This document shows, in pieces, positions 23,329 through 31,357 of a stretch of DNA of 64,000 nucleotides. The notes beneath the pieces are model-generated. The model worked only from the letters and a program-made list of their open reading frames with translations, was not told where the DNA came from and ran no database searches. The translations under genes were made by a program, and so were the position numbers. Source of the stretch: Paracoccaceae bacterium. Its GTDB lineage: Bacteria > Pseudomonadota > Alphaproteobacteria > Rhodobacterales > Rhodobacteraceae. How positions within the stretch are numbered: the first letter of the stretch is position 1; the number at the start of each line of letters is the position of its first letter. The stretch is taken from assembly GCA_027489355.1 (NCBI GenBank), contig JAIXZY010000049.1:62001-126000 (forward strand), read 5' to 3'.

Positions 23329-23507
23329 AAGCTTTTCTGGTTATTTCAGATCAAGGGGTTACCCGGGCGCGTTCAGGTGGTCTTTACCATGCTGGCGACA
23401 AACCTCACCCCAGGCGCTTTCGGCTGGCGGTGGGCCTGTCCGATCGGCAGTCTTGCGGGTCGGGGCGGTTGTCATATTGAGCGCCTGCGGCGCGATACTT
23501 TTGTCTC

Positions 23508-23536
23508 GGGCTTGCGCGTGAAGGACGCGCAAACCC
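23508..23536. repeat. Hairpin TTGCGCGT-GAAGG-ACGCGCAA
   Basis: Eight-base perfect arms (23512-23519 and 23525-23532), extendable by GGG/CCC, lie between the rraB-like and guaD genes. No T-run follows. The stretch 23313-23585 holds no gene. Confidence 0.5.
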
Positions 23537-23545
23537 TCGGGCGAT

Positions 23546-23580
23546 GCCTCCGGCGGGAGTATTTCGGAAAAGAGCAAGGC
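23546..23580 (+). repeat. Dispersed intergenic repeat, copy 3
   Basis: The copy begins GCCTCCGGCGGGAGTATTT and continues through an A-rich tail. It shares the first 19 bases with copy 1 (7399) at 17 positions and is again downstream of the GTCCACG motif. It ends five bases before the guaD stop codon. Confidence 0.55.
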
Positions 23581-23585
23581 GAAGG

Positions 23586-24866
23586 TCAGGCCCCGCGGCG
23601 TCTGCCGGCCACCCAGACCTCGGTGATCGCGCGGTCGTCGCCCATCATGATGGTGGGGAAGAGCGCCTGCCAGAGGTCGGTGGCGCGGCGGGTGGCCTGT
23701 TCGATGGCTGGAGTTGAGGCGAGGTCGACGACGATCAGGTCGGCCTCCATCCCGGGGGCGAGGTTGCCGATCTGATCGTCGCAGCGGAGGGCGCGAGCGG
23801 AGCCCTGGGTGGCGAGCCACCAGAGTTGCGCGGGATGGAGCGACTGGCCGCGCAGTTGGGCGACTTCGTAGGCGGCGGCCATCGTGGGCAGCATGGAGAA
23901 GTTCGAACCGCCGCCGGTGTCGGTGGCGAGGCCAACGCGGAGGTGCTTTGCCAGCGTCATGTCGAAGAGGCCGGAGCCGATGAAGGTGTTGGAGGTGGGG
24001 CAGTGGACGAGGGAGGCGCCGGCCTCGATGAGGCGGGCGCGCTCACGCTCGGTCAGGTGGATGGCATGGCCGTAGACGGCGCCTTCGCGGAGGAGGCCCT
24101 GCGCCTCGTAGGTGTCGAGGTAGTCGCGGGACTGGGGGAACAGGGACTGGACCCAGGCGATCTCGTCGGTCTGCTCGGAGAGGTGGGTCTGCATCAGGCA
24201 GTCTGGGTATTCGCGCCAGAGCGCCCCCAGGGCGGCAAGTTGTTCGGGCGTGGAGGTGGGTGAAAAGCGCGGGGTGACGACGTAGGAGAGGCGGTCCTTT
24301 CCGTGCCATTTCTCCAGCAGGCGTTTGGAGTCGTCGTAAGCCGATTGGGCGGTGTCACGCAGGCCCTCGGGCGCGTTGCGGTCCATGCAGGTCTTGCCGG
24401 CGAAGATCCGCATGCCGCGCGACCGGGCGGCGGTGAAGATCGCGTCGACCGAGGCCGGGTGAATGGTGGCGTAGGAGCAGACGGTGGTCGTGCCGCGGGC
24501 GAGGACGAGGTCGAGGTAGCGGTCCGCGATTTCCTGCGCATAGGCCGGGTCGGCGAAGCGCATTTCCTCGGGGAAGGTGTAGGTGTTCAGCCAGTCGATC
24601 AACCGCTTGCCCCAGGAGGCGATGATCGCCGTCTGTGGATAGTGGACATGGGCGTCGATGAATCCCGCCGAGATGAGTTTGCGCCCGTGGTCGTGCAGGC
24701 GGGCCTGGGGGTAGCGGGCGCGCAAGGTGGCGGCCTCGCCCAGGGCGGCGATGCGGCCCTGTTCGATGGCGACCGCGCCTTGCGTCAGGACGCGGGCGGC
24801 GGACGGGCCGTCCACGAAGGGGTCGCCGGTGAAGCTGAGAACTTGGCCCAGGAGAAGATCGGTCAT
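23586..24866 (-). CDS. guaD: Guanine deaminase
   Basis: The 426-residue amidohydrolase starts MTDLLLGQVLSFTGDPFVDG. DAHVHYPQTAIIASWGKRLI holds the HxH pair and the guanine deaminase signature. QTHLSEQTDEI, YGHAIHLTERER and LATDTGGGSNFSML carry the other ligands and the catalytic region. It converts guanine to xanthine. The long in-frame extension upstream overlaps mgtE and is rejected. The ribosome binding site is weak (AATGGGTGTGAC). It lies convergent with the RraB-like gene, close to an 8-oxoguanine deaminase-type gene, forming a small purine-catabolism neighbourhood. Confidence 0.93.
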   Translation of the reverse strand: MTDLLLGQVLSFTGDPFVDGPSAARVLTQGAVAIEQGRIAALGEAATLRARYPQARLHDHGRKLISAGFIDAHVHYPQTAIIASWGKRLIDWLNTYTFPEEMRFADPAYAQEIADRYLDLVLARGTTTVCSYATIHPASVDAIFTAARSRGMRIFAGKTCMDRNAPEGLRDTAQSAYDDSKRLLEKWHGKDRLSYVVTPRFSPTSTPEQLAALGALWREYPDCLMQTHLSEQTDEIAWVQSLFPQSRDYLDTYEAQGLLREGAVYGHAIHLTERERARLIEAGASLVHCPTSNTFIGSGLFDMTLAKHLRVGLATDTGGGSNFSMLPTMAAAYEVAQLRGQSLHPAQLWWLATQGSARALRCDDQIGNLAPGMEADLIVVDLASTPAIEQATRRATDLWQALFPTIMMGDDRAITEVWVAGRRRGA

Positions 24867-25038
24867 GTCACACCCATTGAACCGCCGCAGGGTAGAGCGT
24901 TTCGCGGCGGCGGTAAATTTTCGACTGACGATCAAGGCTTGAAACTGTTTCGCAAAAGCGCGAAGGCGGCAGGACGGCCGAGCGGCTTTGCCGTTGCCCG
25001 CAAAGCGGCCTAAGGTCGCCCGAACGCAGGAGGCGCGC

Positions 25039-26421
25039 ATGACGGAGACGACAGTCAGGACGCCGCCCGAGGCGATGGACGCCGCGACGCTGGAGGCGAC
25101 GCTGGATGCGGCGCTGGATGCGGCGCGGGCAGGTGATGCGGCGCGGGTCGAGGCGCTGCTCGACCCGGTGCACCCGGCCGACGTGGCCGACCTTCTGGAG
25201 CAGGTCAGCGATACCGACCGCGAGGCCCTGCTGGCGATGGGCTCGGCGGTCATCGACGGCGAGGTGCTGTCGGAAATCAGCGACGCGATCCGTGAGGACG
25301 TGCTGGACGCGCTGCCCGACGAGGTGGTGGCCGAGGCGCTGCGGGACCTGGACTCGGACGACCTTGTCGACATCGTCGAGGATCTGGAGGCCGAGGACCA
25401 GGGGCGCATTCTGGGCGCGATGGATGCGGCCGACCGGGTGGCGGTCGAGGCGGCGCTGGCCTGGCCGGAGCATTCCGCCGGGCGCCTGATGCAGCGCGAG
25501 CTGGTCGTGGCGCCGGCGCATTGGACGGTGGGCGAAGCCATTGATTTCCTTCGCGGCGCGGACCACCTGCCGGACCAGTTCTACCATGTGATCCTGGTCG
25601 ATCCGCGGATGGTGCCGGTCGGCTATGTGACGCTGGGGCGGGTGTTGAGCTCGGGCCGCGACGTGGCGTTGAAGGCGATCACCGAGGACAGTTTCCGCAC
25701 CGTCGAAGCGACCGAGGAGGAGGCGGAGGTCGCCTATATCTTCAACCAGTACCACCTGATCTCTTGCCCCGTGGTGGACGGGTCGGGGCGGCTGGTGGGG
25801 GTGATCACCATCGACGACGCGATGAACGTGCTGGACGAGGAGCACGAGGAGGACATGCTGCTGCTGGCGGGCGTGGGCGAGGAGGCGAGCGTCAGCGATG
25901 GTCCGCTGGAGACGGTGAAGCAGCGGCTTCCCTGGCTGGTGGTGAACCTGTTCACGGCGAGCCTCTCGGCGCTGGTGATCAGCCAGTTCCAGAACACCAT
26001 TGCGACGCTGGTGGCCCTGGCGGCACTGATGCCGATCGTGGCCTCCACCGGGGGGATCGCGGGGACTCAGTCCCTGGCGGTGGCGGTTCGGGCGCTGGCG
26101 ACGCGGGACCTGACCCGGGCCAATGCGGGGCGGGTGGTGCGGCGGGAGCTTCTGGCGGGGTTGATGAATGGGGTGGGGCTGGCGCTGATCCTGGGGGCGG
26201 CGGGGGTGCTGATCTTCGGCGACTGGCATCTGGGGGCGGTGCTGGCGCTGGCGATGATGGTCAATCAGGTGGTGGCGGCGCTGGGGGGCGTGCTGGTGCC
26301 CCTGACGCTGGAGCGGATGGGGCTGGACCCGGCACTGGCCTCGGGGACGTTTGTGACGACGTTGACGGATGTGATGGGGTTCTTTGCATTTCTGGGGCTG
26401 GCGACGGTGATGCTGACATGA
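25039..26421 (+). CDS. mgtE: Magnesium transporter MgtE
   Basis: The 460-residue protein has the MgtE plan: an acidic N-terminal helical domain (VHPADVADLLEQV at about residue 50), two CBS domains (about residues 150-270, including YHLISCPVVDGSGRLVGVIT) and five C-terminal membrane helices with STGGIAGTQSLAVAVRALA. The N and CBS domains sense cytosolic Mg2+ and gate the channel. The start follows AGGAGGCGCGC. The stop overlaps the next gene start as ATGA. There is no sign of truncation. The P-type MgtA-like ATPase at 44.9-47.5 kb gives the genome a second magnesium route. Confidence 0.95.
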   Translation: MTETTVRTPPEAMDAATLEATLDAALDAARAGDAARVEALLDPVHPADVADLLEQVSDTDREALLAMGSAVIDGEVLSEISDAIREDVLDALPDEVVAEALRDLDSDDLVDIVEDLEAEDQGRILGAMDAADRVAVEAALAWPEHSAGRLMQRELVVAPAHWTVGEAIDFLRGADHLPDQFYHVILVDPRMVPVGYVTLGRVLSSGRDVALKAITEDSFRTVEATEEEAEVAYIFNQYHLISCPVVDGSGRLVGVITIDDAMNVLDEEHEEDMLLLAGVGEEASVSDGPLETVKQRLPWLVVNLFTASLSALVISQFQNTIATLVALAALMPIVASTGGIAGTQSLAVAVRALATRDLTRANAGRVVRRELLAGLMNGVGLALILGAAGVLIFGDWHLGAVLALAMMVNQVVAALGGVLVPLTLERMGLDPALASGTFVTTLTDVMGFFAFLGLATVMLT

Positions 26422-26963
26422 CGGATGTAAAGGCAGAGGCGCGGGCAAAGGCCTTTGCGCGGCGGGCCGAGGCCTTTGCGGCGGGGCAGGGGCAAGCGGC
26501 TGAGATCCTGGCGGATTTTCTGGCACCGCATCGGGGCAAGGTGCTGTCGGGCTACATGCCGATGCGATCCGAGATCGACCCGCTGCCGGCGATGGCCGTG
26601 CACCCGGGGCCGGTCGGGGTGCCGGTGATCGTTGCGAAGGCGGCTCCGCTGCGGTTCCGGGAGTGGTCGCCGGGGTGCAGGCTGGTCGAGGGCACGTTCA
26701 AGGCGCTGGTGCCCGAGGAGGGCGCCTGGCTGGAGCCCGAAGTGGTGATCGTGCCGATGCTGGCTTTCGATGCGCGGGGCTACCGGCTGGGCTATGGCGG
26801 GGGGTTCTACGACCGGACGCTGGAGGGGTTGCGGGCGCGGGGGCCGGTGCTGGCGGTGGGGTTTGCGTTTGCGGCGCAGGAGATGGACGAAGTGCCGATC
26901 GATGCTTTTGACCAGCGGCTGGATGCGGTGGTGACGGAAAAGGGCGTCACGGTCTTCGCGTGA
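26418..26963 (+). CDS. 5-formyltetrahydrofolate cyclo-ligase
   Basis: The 181-residue protein starts MTDVKAEARAKAFARRAEAF, overlapping mgtE by four bases. The signature LGYGGGFYDRTLEGLRARGP lies near residue 120, with EPEVVIVPMLAFDARGYR before it, matching the family's metal/ATP region. The enzyme uses ATP to convert 5-formyl-THF to 5,10-methenyl-THF. The N-terminal basic helix and total length fit. Coupling to mgtE is a chance of gene order common in this group. Three hairpins follow its stop, one overlapping the last codons. Confidence 0.9.
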   Translation: MTDVKAEARAKAFARRAEAFAAGQGQAAEILADFLAPHRGKVLSGYMPMRSEIDPLPAMAVHPGPVGVPVIVAKAAPLRFREWSPGCRLVEGTFKALVPEEGAWLEPEVVIVPMLAFDARGYRLGYGGGFYDRTLEGLRARGPVLAVGFAFAAQEMDEVPIDAFDQRLDAVVTEKGVTVFA

Positions 26964-26969
26964 CGCCCT
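26941..26969 (+). terminator. Hairpin overlapping the cyclo-ligase stop
   Basis: AGGGCGTCACG (26941-26951) pairs perfectly with CGTGACGCCCT (26959-26969). The stem includes the last codons and the stop of the cyclo-ligase. Two more small hairpins follow, so the convergent junction is well isolated. Confidence 0.7.
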
Positions 26970-26974
26970 CCAAG

Positions 26975-26990
26975 ATTCTTAAGGAAGAAT
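26975..26990. terminator. Hairpin ATTCTT-AAGG-AAGAAT with T-run
   Basis: ATTCTT and AAGAAT are perfect arms around AAGG. TTTTG follows immediately (26990-26994), so this is a candidate intrinsic terminator for the cyclo-ligase transcript. Confidence 0.55.
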
Positions 26991-26996
26991 TTTGAC

Positions 26997-27018
26997 AAAT
27001 TCCTTACTTAAGGAATTT
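26997..27018. terminator. Hairpin AAATTCCTT-ACTT-AAGGAATTT
   Basis: Nine-base perfect arms around ACTT lie 7 bases from the end of the AAA ATPase gene on the minus strand. The A/T-rich ends would act as a terminator for the tad operon strand. Confidence 0.6.
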
Positions 27019-27025
27019 GGGTGCC

Positions 27026-28342
27026 TTAGTGCGCGATGTCCTCCTGCCGGACGAACATGTTGCCCCAGGCGCGGTCGATGAGCTCGGGCGTCATCTGGTA
27101 GGGGATGTTCTCGAACTCGCAGACCGCGATCATCTGGTCGATCAGGAAGACCGGCTGGTAGTTCGCGTAGTTGTTCGCGATGGTCGGGAACTTGACCTTC
27201 ATCAGGTGCATGAGCGCGGTTTCGTCCAAGGGCATCTTCTTCTTGCGCGCGACCATTGCGAAGATCTTCAGGAAGTTCTCCTGGCTGGGGCCGTCGATCT
27301 TGATCTTGAAAAAGATGCGCCGCAGGGCCGCGCCGTCAAAGATCTGGTTCGGGTGGAAGTTGGTCGAGAAGATGACCAGCGTGTCGAAGGGCACGGTGAA
27401 TTTCTCGCCCGACTGCAGCGCCAGGATGTCGCGGGATTCTTCAAGCGGCACGATCCAGCGGTTGACGATCTTCTGCGGGGGTTCCGCCTGGCGGCCAAGG
27501 TCGTCGATGATGAAGATGCCGCCGGTGGCCTTCAGCTGCAGCGGCGCCTGGTAGGTGCGGGCCGTCGGGTTGTAGTTCAGGTCCAGCATGTCGAGCGACA
27601 GTTCGCCGCCGGTGATGACCGAGGGACGCTCGCAGTAGACATAGCGGTTGTCGAAGCGGTTCGAGGTGCGGCGGAGCGAGTTCGGATCGTCCACGGCCAT
27701 CTCGGCGGCCGAGTGCACGATCGGGTCGTAGACCGAAATGATCTGGCCGGAGTATTCGATCGCGCGCGGGACGTACACCTTGTCGCCCAAGGCGGCGCGG
27801 ATGCCGTGGCTGATCGAGGACTTGCCGTTGCCGGGCGGGCCGTAAAGGAGGATCGAGCGGCCCGAGGTCACGGCGGGGCCGAGGTTGTCGATCAGGTCGG
27901 GCGGAAGGATCAGGTGGCCCATGCCGGCCATCAGCTGTTCGCGGTTCAGGCGGATGTCGCGGACCGACTGGCGCTTGATCTGCACCGAATACTGGTCCAG
28001 CGGCACCGGCATCGCGCCGTAGTATTCCGACTGCGACAGCGCATCCAGCGCGCGGGCCTTGCCGGCGTCGGTGAGCTCGTAGCCCATCTCGTTGCCGGCA
28101 TTGGCGTGCAGCGTGCCGGTGGCCGTCAGAAGCTTCTGTGACCGCGCGAGGTCCACAAGTTCCTGCGTCAGCGGAACGGGCAGGCAGATCACCTTGGACA
28201 GCGCGCTGACCTGGTCCTGGTTGGTGCGGAACATCGACTTGAGCAGGATGTCCCGCATCATCACGGTGGACAGCCCCGTATCGGCAAGCGAACGGGGAGA
28301 GGGCGGCGGCTGGACGCCGGACACCGGGGCTTCAGCGTTCAT
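27026..28342 (-). CDS. AAA family ATPase linked to the tad pilus locus
   Basis: The 438-residue protein starts MNAEAPVSGVQPPPSPRSLA. It has a Walker A at GPPGNGKSSISHGIRAAL (about residue 168), a Walker B at GGIFIIDDLGRQAEPP (about residue 264) and a sensor-like FSTNFHPNQ. The N-terminal 110 residues are a separate domain with a coupling role. It is the last gene of the minus-strand tad series, 63 bases after the prepilin peptidase. AAA ATPases of this kind accompany tad genes in alphaproteobacteria, and no role is assigned. It is not one of the CpaF-type secretion ATPases. Confidence 0.8.
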   Translation of the reverse strand: MNAEAPVSGVQPPPSPRSLADTGLSTVMMRDILLKSMFRTNQDQVSALSKVICLPVPLTQELVDLARSQKLLTATGTLHANAGNEMGYELTDAGKARALDALSQSEYYGAMPVPLDQYSVQIKRQSVRDIRLNREQLMAGMGHLILPPDLIDNLGPAVTSGRSILLYGPPGNGKSSISHGIRAALGDKVYVPRAIEYSGQIISVYDPIVHSAAEMAVDDPNSLRRTSNRFDNRYVYCERPSVITGGELSLDMLDLNYNPTARTYQAPLQLKATGGIFIIDDLGRQAEPPQKIVNRWIVPLEESRDILALQSGEKFTVPFDTLVIFSTNFHPNQIFDGAALRRIFFKIKIDGPSQENFLKIFAMVARKKKMPLDETALMHLMKVKFPTIANNYANYQPVFLIDQMIAVCEFENIPYQMTPELIDRAWGNMFVRQEDIAH

Positions 28343-28405
28343 AGGGCAAGCTCCGTGGACAATCGTAGCAAACGGCTTCGATTTGAGTCGTAAACGTAAC
28401 TTGTG

Positions 28406-28900
28406 TCAGCCCTGTGGCCAGATGGCGGCAAGAAGGTAGAAGACGACGATGGCCGATAGCGCCAGTCCGAAGGGGAAGTAGCGCCTGCGGGTCCAGCTTT
28501 CCCAGTCCGGGGTCGCGTTGCGGATGAAGGGCAGGCTGCGCAGGATTCGGTGCAGGATCAGCGAGCCGACCATGCAGACGAAGATGATCAGGAGGATCTC
28601 GCCGATGTTGCCGCCGACGAAAAGCCCCGACATGGCGGCGGCGTATTTCGCGTCCCCCGCCCCGAAGGTGCCGGTGAGATAAAGCAGGAAGCCCGCCACG
28701 AAGACGACGGCCATGATCGCGAACCCCCAGAGCCAGGGGGTCACGCCGACCAGATACCAGCCAATCAGCGGCCAGATCGCGGCCATCGCCAGAACGGCGG
28801 TGTTCGGAATCTTCATCCGCTTCAGGTCCGACACGGCCGCCCAGATCGCGATGGGCAGCACGGGAACCAGAAGGATCATCGCATCGGTCGGTTCAAGCAT
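28406..28900 (-). CDS. cpaA: Prepilin peptidase of the Flp type (CpaA/TadV)
   Basis: The 164-residue inner-membrane aspartyl protease starts MLEPTDAMILLVPVLPIAIW with the ATG sharing a base with the stop of the upstream tadD-like gene. A GTG one codon earlier is possible. The two catalytic aspartates lie in SDLKRMKIPN (about residue 25) and GTFGAGDAKY (GxGD, about residue 75). Five or six hydrophobic helices fill the rest. It cleaves the Flp pilin leader and has no methylase domain. Length fits the TadV/CpaA branch. Confidence 0.92.
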   Translation of the reverse strand: MLEPTDAMILLVPVLPIAIWAAVSDLKRMKIPNTAVLAMAAIWPLIGWYLVGVTPWLWGFAIMAVVFVAGFLLYLTGTFGAGDAKYAAAMSGLFVGGNIGEILLIIFVCMVGSLILHRILRSLPFIRNATPDWESWTRRRYFPFGLALSAIVVFYLLAAIWPQG

Positions 28901-29757
28901 CACATCGCCACGTTGGCATCAAGGGCTTCAAGGCTGCGTGCCGCGGCTTCGAAATGCTGCGGGTGCGTCTCGATCGCCTGGTTCAACAGGCCCTTGCCGA
29001 CGGACACGTCGCCCTGCTTGATCGCGGCCAGCGCCATCGAATAGAGGAGTTCCGCACGTTCGGTCTGGGTCATGCGGACGACCGGCAGGTCGTACTTGCG
29101 CTGTGCGGCGCGGGCGAGGACCAGGTTGTTCTTCGCGGTGAAGACCGAGGGGTCGTAGGTCAGCGCCTCGGTGAACAGCTTTTCGGCCCCCTGCGCGTCG
29201 CCTCGGGTCAGCTTGGAGAAGCCCCAGTTGTTCAGCACGCCTGCGGGGGTGGTGGTCAGCCCGGCGGCGATTTCGTAGAAGCTGTCGGCCTTCTTCCAGT
29301 TCTTGTCGCTGTCGGCGACCATCGCCTCCAGCCGGTAGCGGTCGAAGCTTTCATGCGTCGGCGGGATCTGGTTCAGCTCGGCCTTGGCCTCGGCCCACTG
29401 GTTCGAGCGGATCAGCGCATCGGCCAGCATCACCCGATCCTCGGGCGTCGCATCGGCATGTGCGACGACGCTGCGCCAGACCTGGGCGGATTCGGTCGGC
29501 TTCTGCGCACGGATCAGCGATTTGGCCAGACCGCGCATGACGTCGATCCGGTCGGGGTTCTGCTGCAACGTGCGGGTGAAATAGTCGACAGCCTCGTTCG
29601 GGTCGGCGACCGTCAGCATCACGTCGTTCAGGTTGCTTTCATCGATGACGTTGACGTCCTTGAGGGCCCGCTGCACCTGCGCGTCAGAATTGTTCTGACA
29701 GGCGGACAGGGCCACCGTGCCGCCTAGGCACAGCATGACAAAAACCGGATGGCGCAT
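28900..29757 (-). CDS. TadD-like TPR lipoprotein
   Basis: The 285-residue protein has a lipoprotein signal (MRHPVFVMLCLGGTVALSAC, lipobox LSAC). Tetratricopeptide-like helices follow through the rest, including PNEAVDYFTRTLQQNPD and GAEKLFTEALTYDPSVFTAK. TadD lipoproteins assist pilus assembly at the outer membrane, similar to the PilF pilotin. The long in-frame extension before this Met is not used because AAGGA fits the chosen start. It follows the other tadD-type gene by 37 bases and overlaps the prepilin peptidase start. Two consecutive TadD-type genes suggest specialisation. Confidence 0.85.
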   Translation of the reverse strand: MRHPVFVMLCLGGTVALSACQNNSDAQVQRALKDVNVIDESNLNDVMLTVADPNEAVDYFTRTLQQNPDRIDVMRGLAKSLIRAQKPTESAQVWRSVVAHADATPEDRVMLADALIRSNQWAEAKAELNQIPPTHESFDRYRLEAMVADSDKNWKKADSFYEIAAGLTTTPAGVLNNWGFSKLTRGDAQGAEKLFTEALTYDPSVFTAKNNLVLARAAQRKYDLPVVRMTQTERAELLYSMALAAIKQGDVSVGKGLLNQAIETHPQHFEAAARSLEALDANVAM

Positions 29758-29794
29758 CTTAAGCGTCCTTTTTGTTGACTGCTCTGGGTGCCGC

Positions 29795-30352
29795 CTAGAG
29801 ATCGGACAGGAGAACGAACTTGCCCTTTTCCTGCCGGACGAGACGGAACCCGCCATTTTCTTGTTCTTGTGCGGGATCATACACATTCGCCTCGCTCTTC
29901 GCGATAGCGAGCATCAGATTTTCGCGGATCGAGTCCGTTTCGCCACTATCCAGTGCGAAGGCCTTCTGGAACATCCCCCGGGCTTCGCCGTAGTTGTCCT
30001 GTTCCATCAGGACGACGCCAAGATTGTTCAGGGCGGGAACGAAGTTGGGGTCCAGCTCCAGCGCGCGACGGAGGAGCTTTTCAGATTGGCCCAGCCGACC
30101 AAGCTTGAGGTTGGCCGACCCCAGCGAGGACAGGACATCGGCGTTGATCCCGATCTCGCCTGCGCCGCGAAGGTAGGACTTCAGGGCGAGTTCGTATTCG
30201 CCCGCTTCCATCAGCCGGTGGCCGACGGTCATGCCGTCGACCCCCTCGCCCCGGGCATCGACGCCGTAGGGACTGTTTCTGGATACGCCACCGGCCGGCA
30301 CGCAGCCGGCCAGCAGAGCAGCGCAGACGGTCAGCAGGGCCGCTTGGCGCAA
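29795..30352 (-). CDS. tadD: TadD TPR lipoprotein
   Basis: The 185-residue protein starts at a TTG giving LRQAALLTVCAALLAGC, a lipoprotein signal with lipobox LAGC. Tetratricopeptide-type repeats follow (ALKSYLRGAGEIG, SEKLLRRALELDPNFVPALN, ARGMFQKAFALDSGETD). TadD is the pilotin-like lipoprotein of tad systems. No ATG or GTG in frame would keep the signal peptide, so the TTG start is well supported although unusual. It begins 15 bases after the tadC stop, so it is likely cotranscribed. Confidence 0.85.
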   Translation of the reverse strand: MRQAALLTVCAALLAGCVPAGGVSRNSPYGVDARGEGVDGMTVGHRLMEAGEYELALKSYLRGAGEIGINADVLSSLGSANLKLGRLGQSEKLLRRALELDPNFVPALNNLGVVLMEQDNYGEARGMFQKAFALDSGETDSIRENLMLAIAKSEANVYDPAQEQENGGFRLVRQEKGKFVLLSDL

Positions 30353-30366
30353 GTCTAGTCCCGTTG

Positions 30367-31350
30367 TTAGAGGCCGCTTTGCAGTTGGCCCAGCATTGTA
30401 ACCATTCCGTAGACAGAAGGCCCGATCAGAATGACCAGAAGCGGCGGAACTGTAAACAGCATAGTGCCGAGCGTCAGTTTGGTCGGCAGCATGTTGGCCT
30501 TCTCTTCCGCGCGCATCACGCGCTTGTCGCGCATGTCGGCGGAATAGACCCGCAGCGCATCGGCGATCGAGGTCCCGAAGGTCGCGGACTGGATGATCGT
30601 GGTCACGAAGGAGGCGACGTCGGGCACGCCCACCCGTTCGGCCATGTCCTTCAGGACGGCGATCCGCTCTTTCCCGGCCTTGACCTCTTGCGCCACCAGG
30701 TCGAATTCGTCCGCAAGGGCCGGATAGCCGGCGCGGGTTTCCTTGCCCAGGCGGATGATCGACTGGTCGAGCGACTGGCCCGCCTCGACGCAGACGAGCA
30801 TCAGGTCAAGCGCATCGGGGAAGCCCTGGATGATCTCGGTCTGGCGCTGGGTGACGCGCTTGTTCACCCAGTAGCGCGGGAGGTAGTAGCCGATGGCGCA
30901 GGGCAGAAGGCTGTGCAGCAGAAGGTCGGTCGGCGTCATCTCCTGCGACATGGACTTGATCAGCGCGAGGATCAGGCCGCCGACCAGGAACAGGATCGCC
31001 AGCAGGAACTGCATCGCGTGGAACATGCGGACGGCGTTCTTGCCGGTGTAGCCCGCGCGCAGCATCTGCAGCTTGGCGGCCGACAGCTCTTCCTTCTTCT
31101 GCGGTTCCAGGAAATGCGCGAAGCGTTCCAGCTTGTCGACCTTGTCGGCCTTGCGCAGCGCGCGCTTCTTGTCCGAGCTCGCGCGCGGCACCTGGTCCTT
31201 CAACTCGCGGAAGCGGTCGCGCTGGCGCTTCATCACCACCGGCAGCGCCAGCAGGATCAGCAGCATCCCGAGAAGCCCGATGCCCAGCAGCGGCGCCATC
31301 GGGCCGAAGCGGTCGGTCAGTCCGGTCATGAAATCGGAGAGGAAGCCCAT
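30367..31350 (-). CDS. tadC: Tad pilus inner-membrane platform protein TadC
   Basis: The 327-residue protein starts MGFLSDFMTGLTDRFGPMAP. It is a GspF-type platform protein with membrane helices at about residues 18-40, 110-140, and near the C-terminus, and a cytoplasmic helical domain with ALDLMLVCVEAGQSLDQSI. With TadB it forms the platform that CpaF works on. The gene lies 7 bases after tadB and 14 before tadD, in tight operon order. Nothing unusual in length. Confidence 0.92.
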   Translation of the reverse strand: MGFLSDFMTGLTDRFGPMAPLLGIGLLGMLLILLALPVVMKRQRDRFRELKDQVPRASSDKKRALRKADKVDKLERFAHFLEPQKKEELSAAKLQMLRAGYTGKNAVRMFHAMQFLLAILFLVGGLILALIKSMSQEMTPTDLLLHSLLPCAIGYYLPRYWVNKRVTQRQTEIIQGFPDALDLMLVCVEAGQSLDQSIIRLGKETRAGYPALADEFDLVAQEVKAGKERIAVLKDMAERVGVPDVASFVTTIIQSATFGTSIADALRVYSADMRDKRVMRAEEKANMLPTKLTLGTMLFTVPPLLVILIGPSVYGMVTMLGQLQSGL

Positions 31351-31357
31351 GTTCGAC

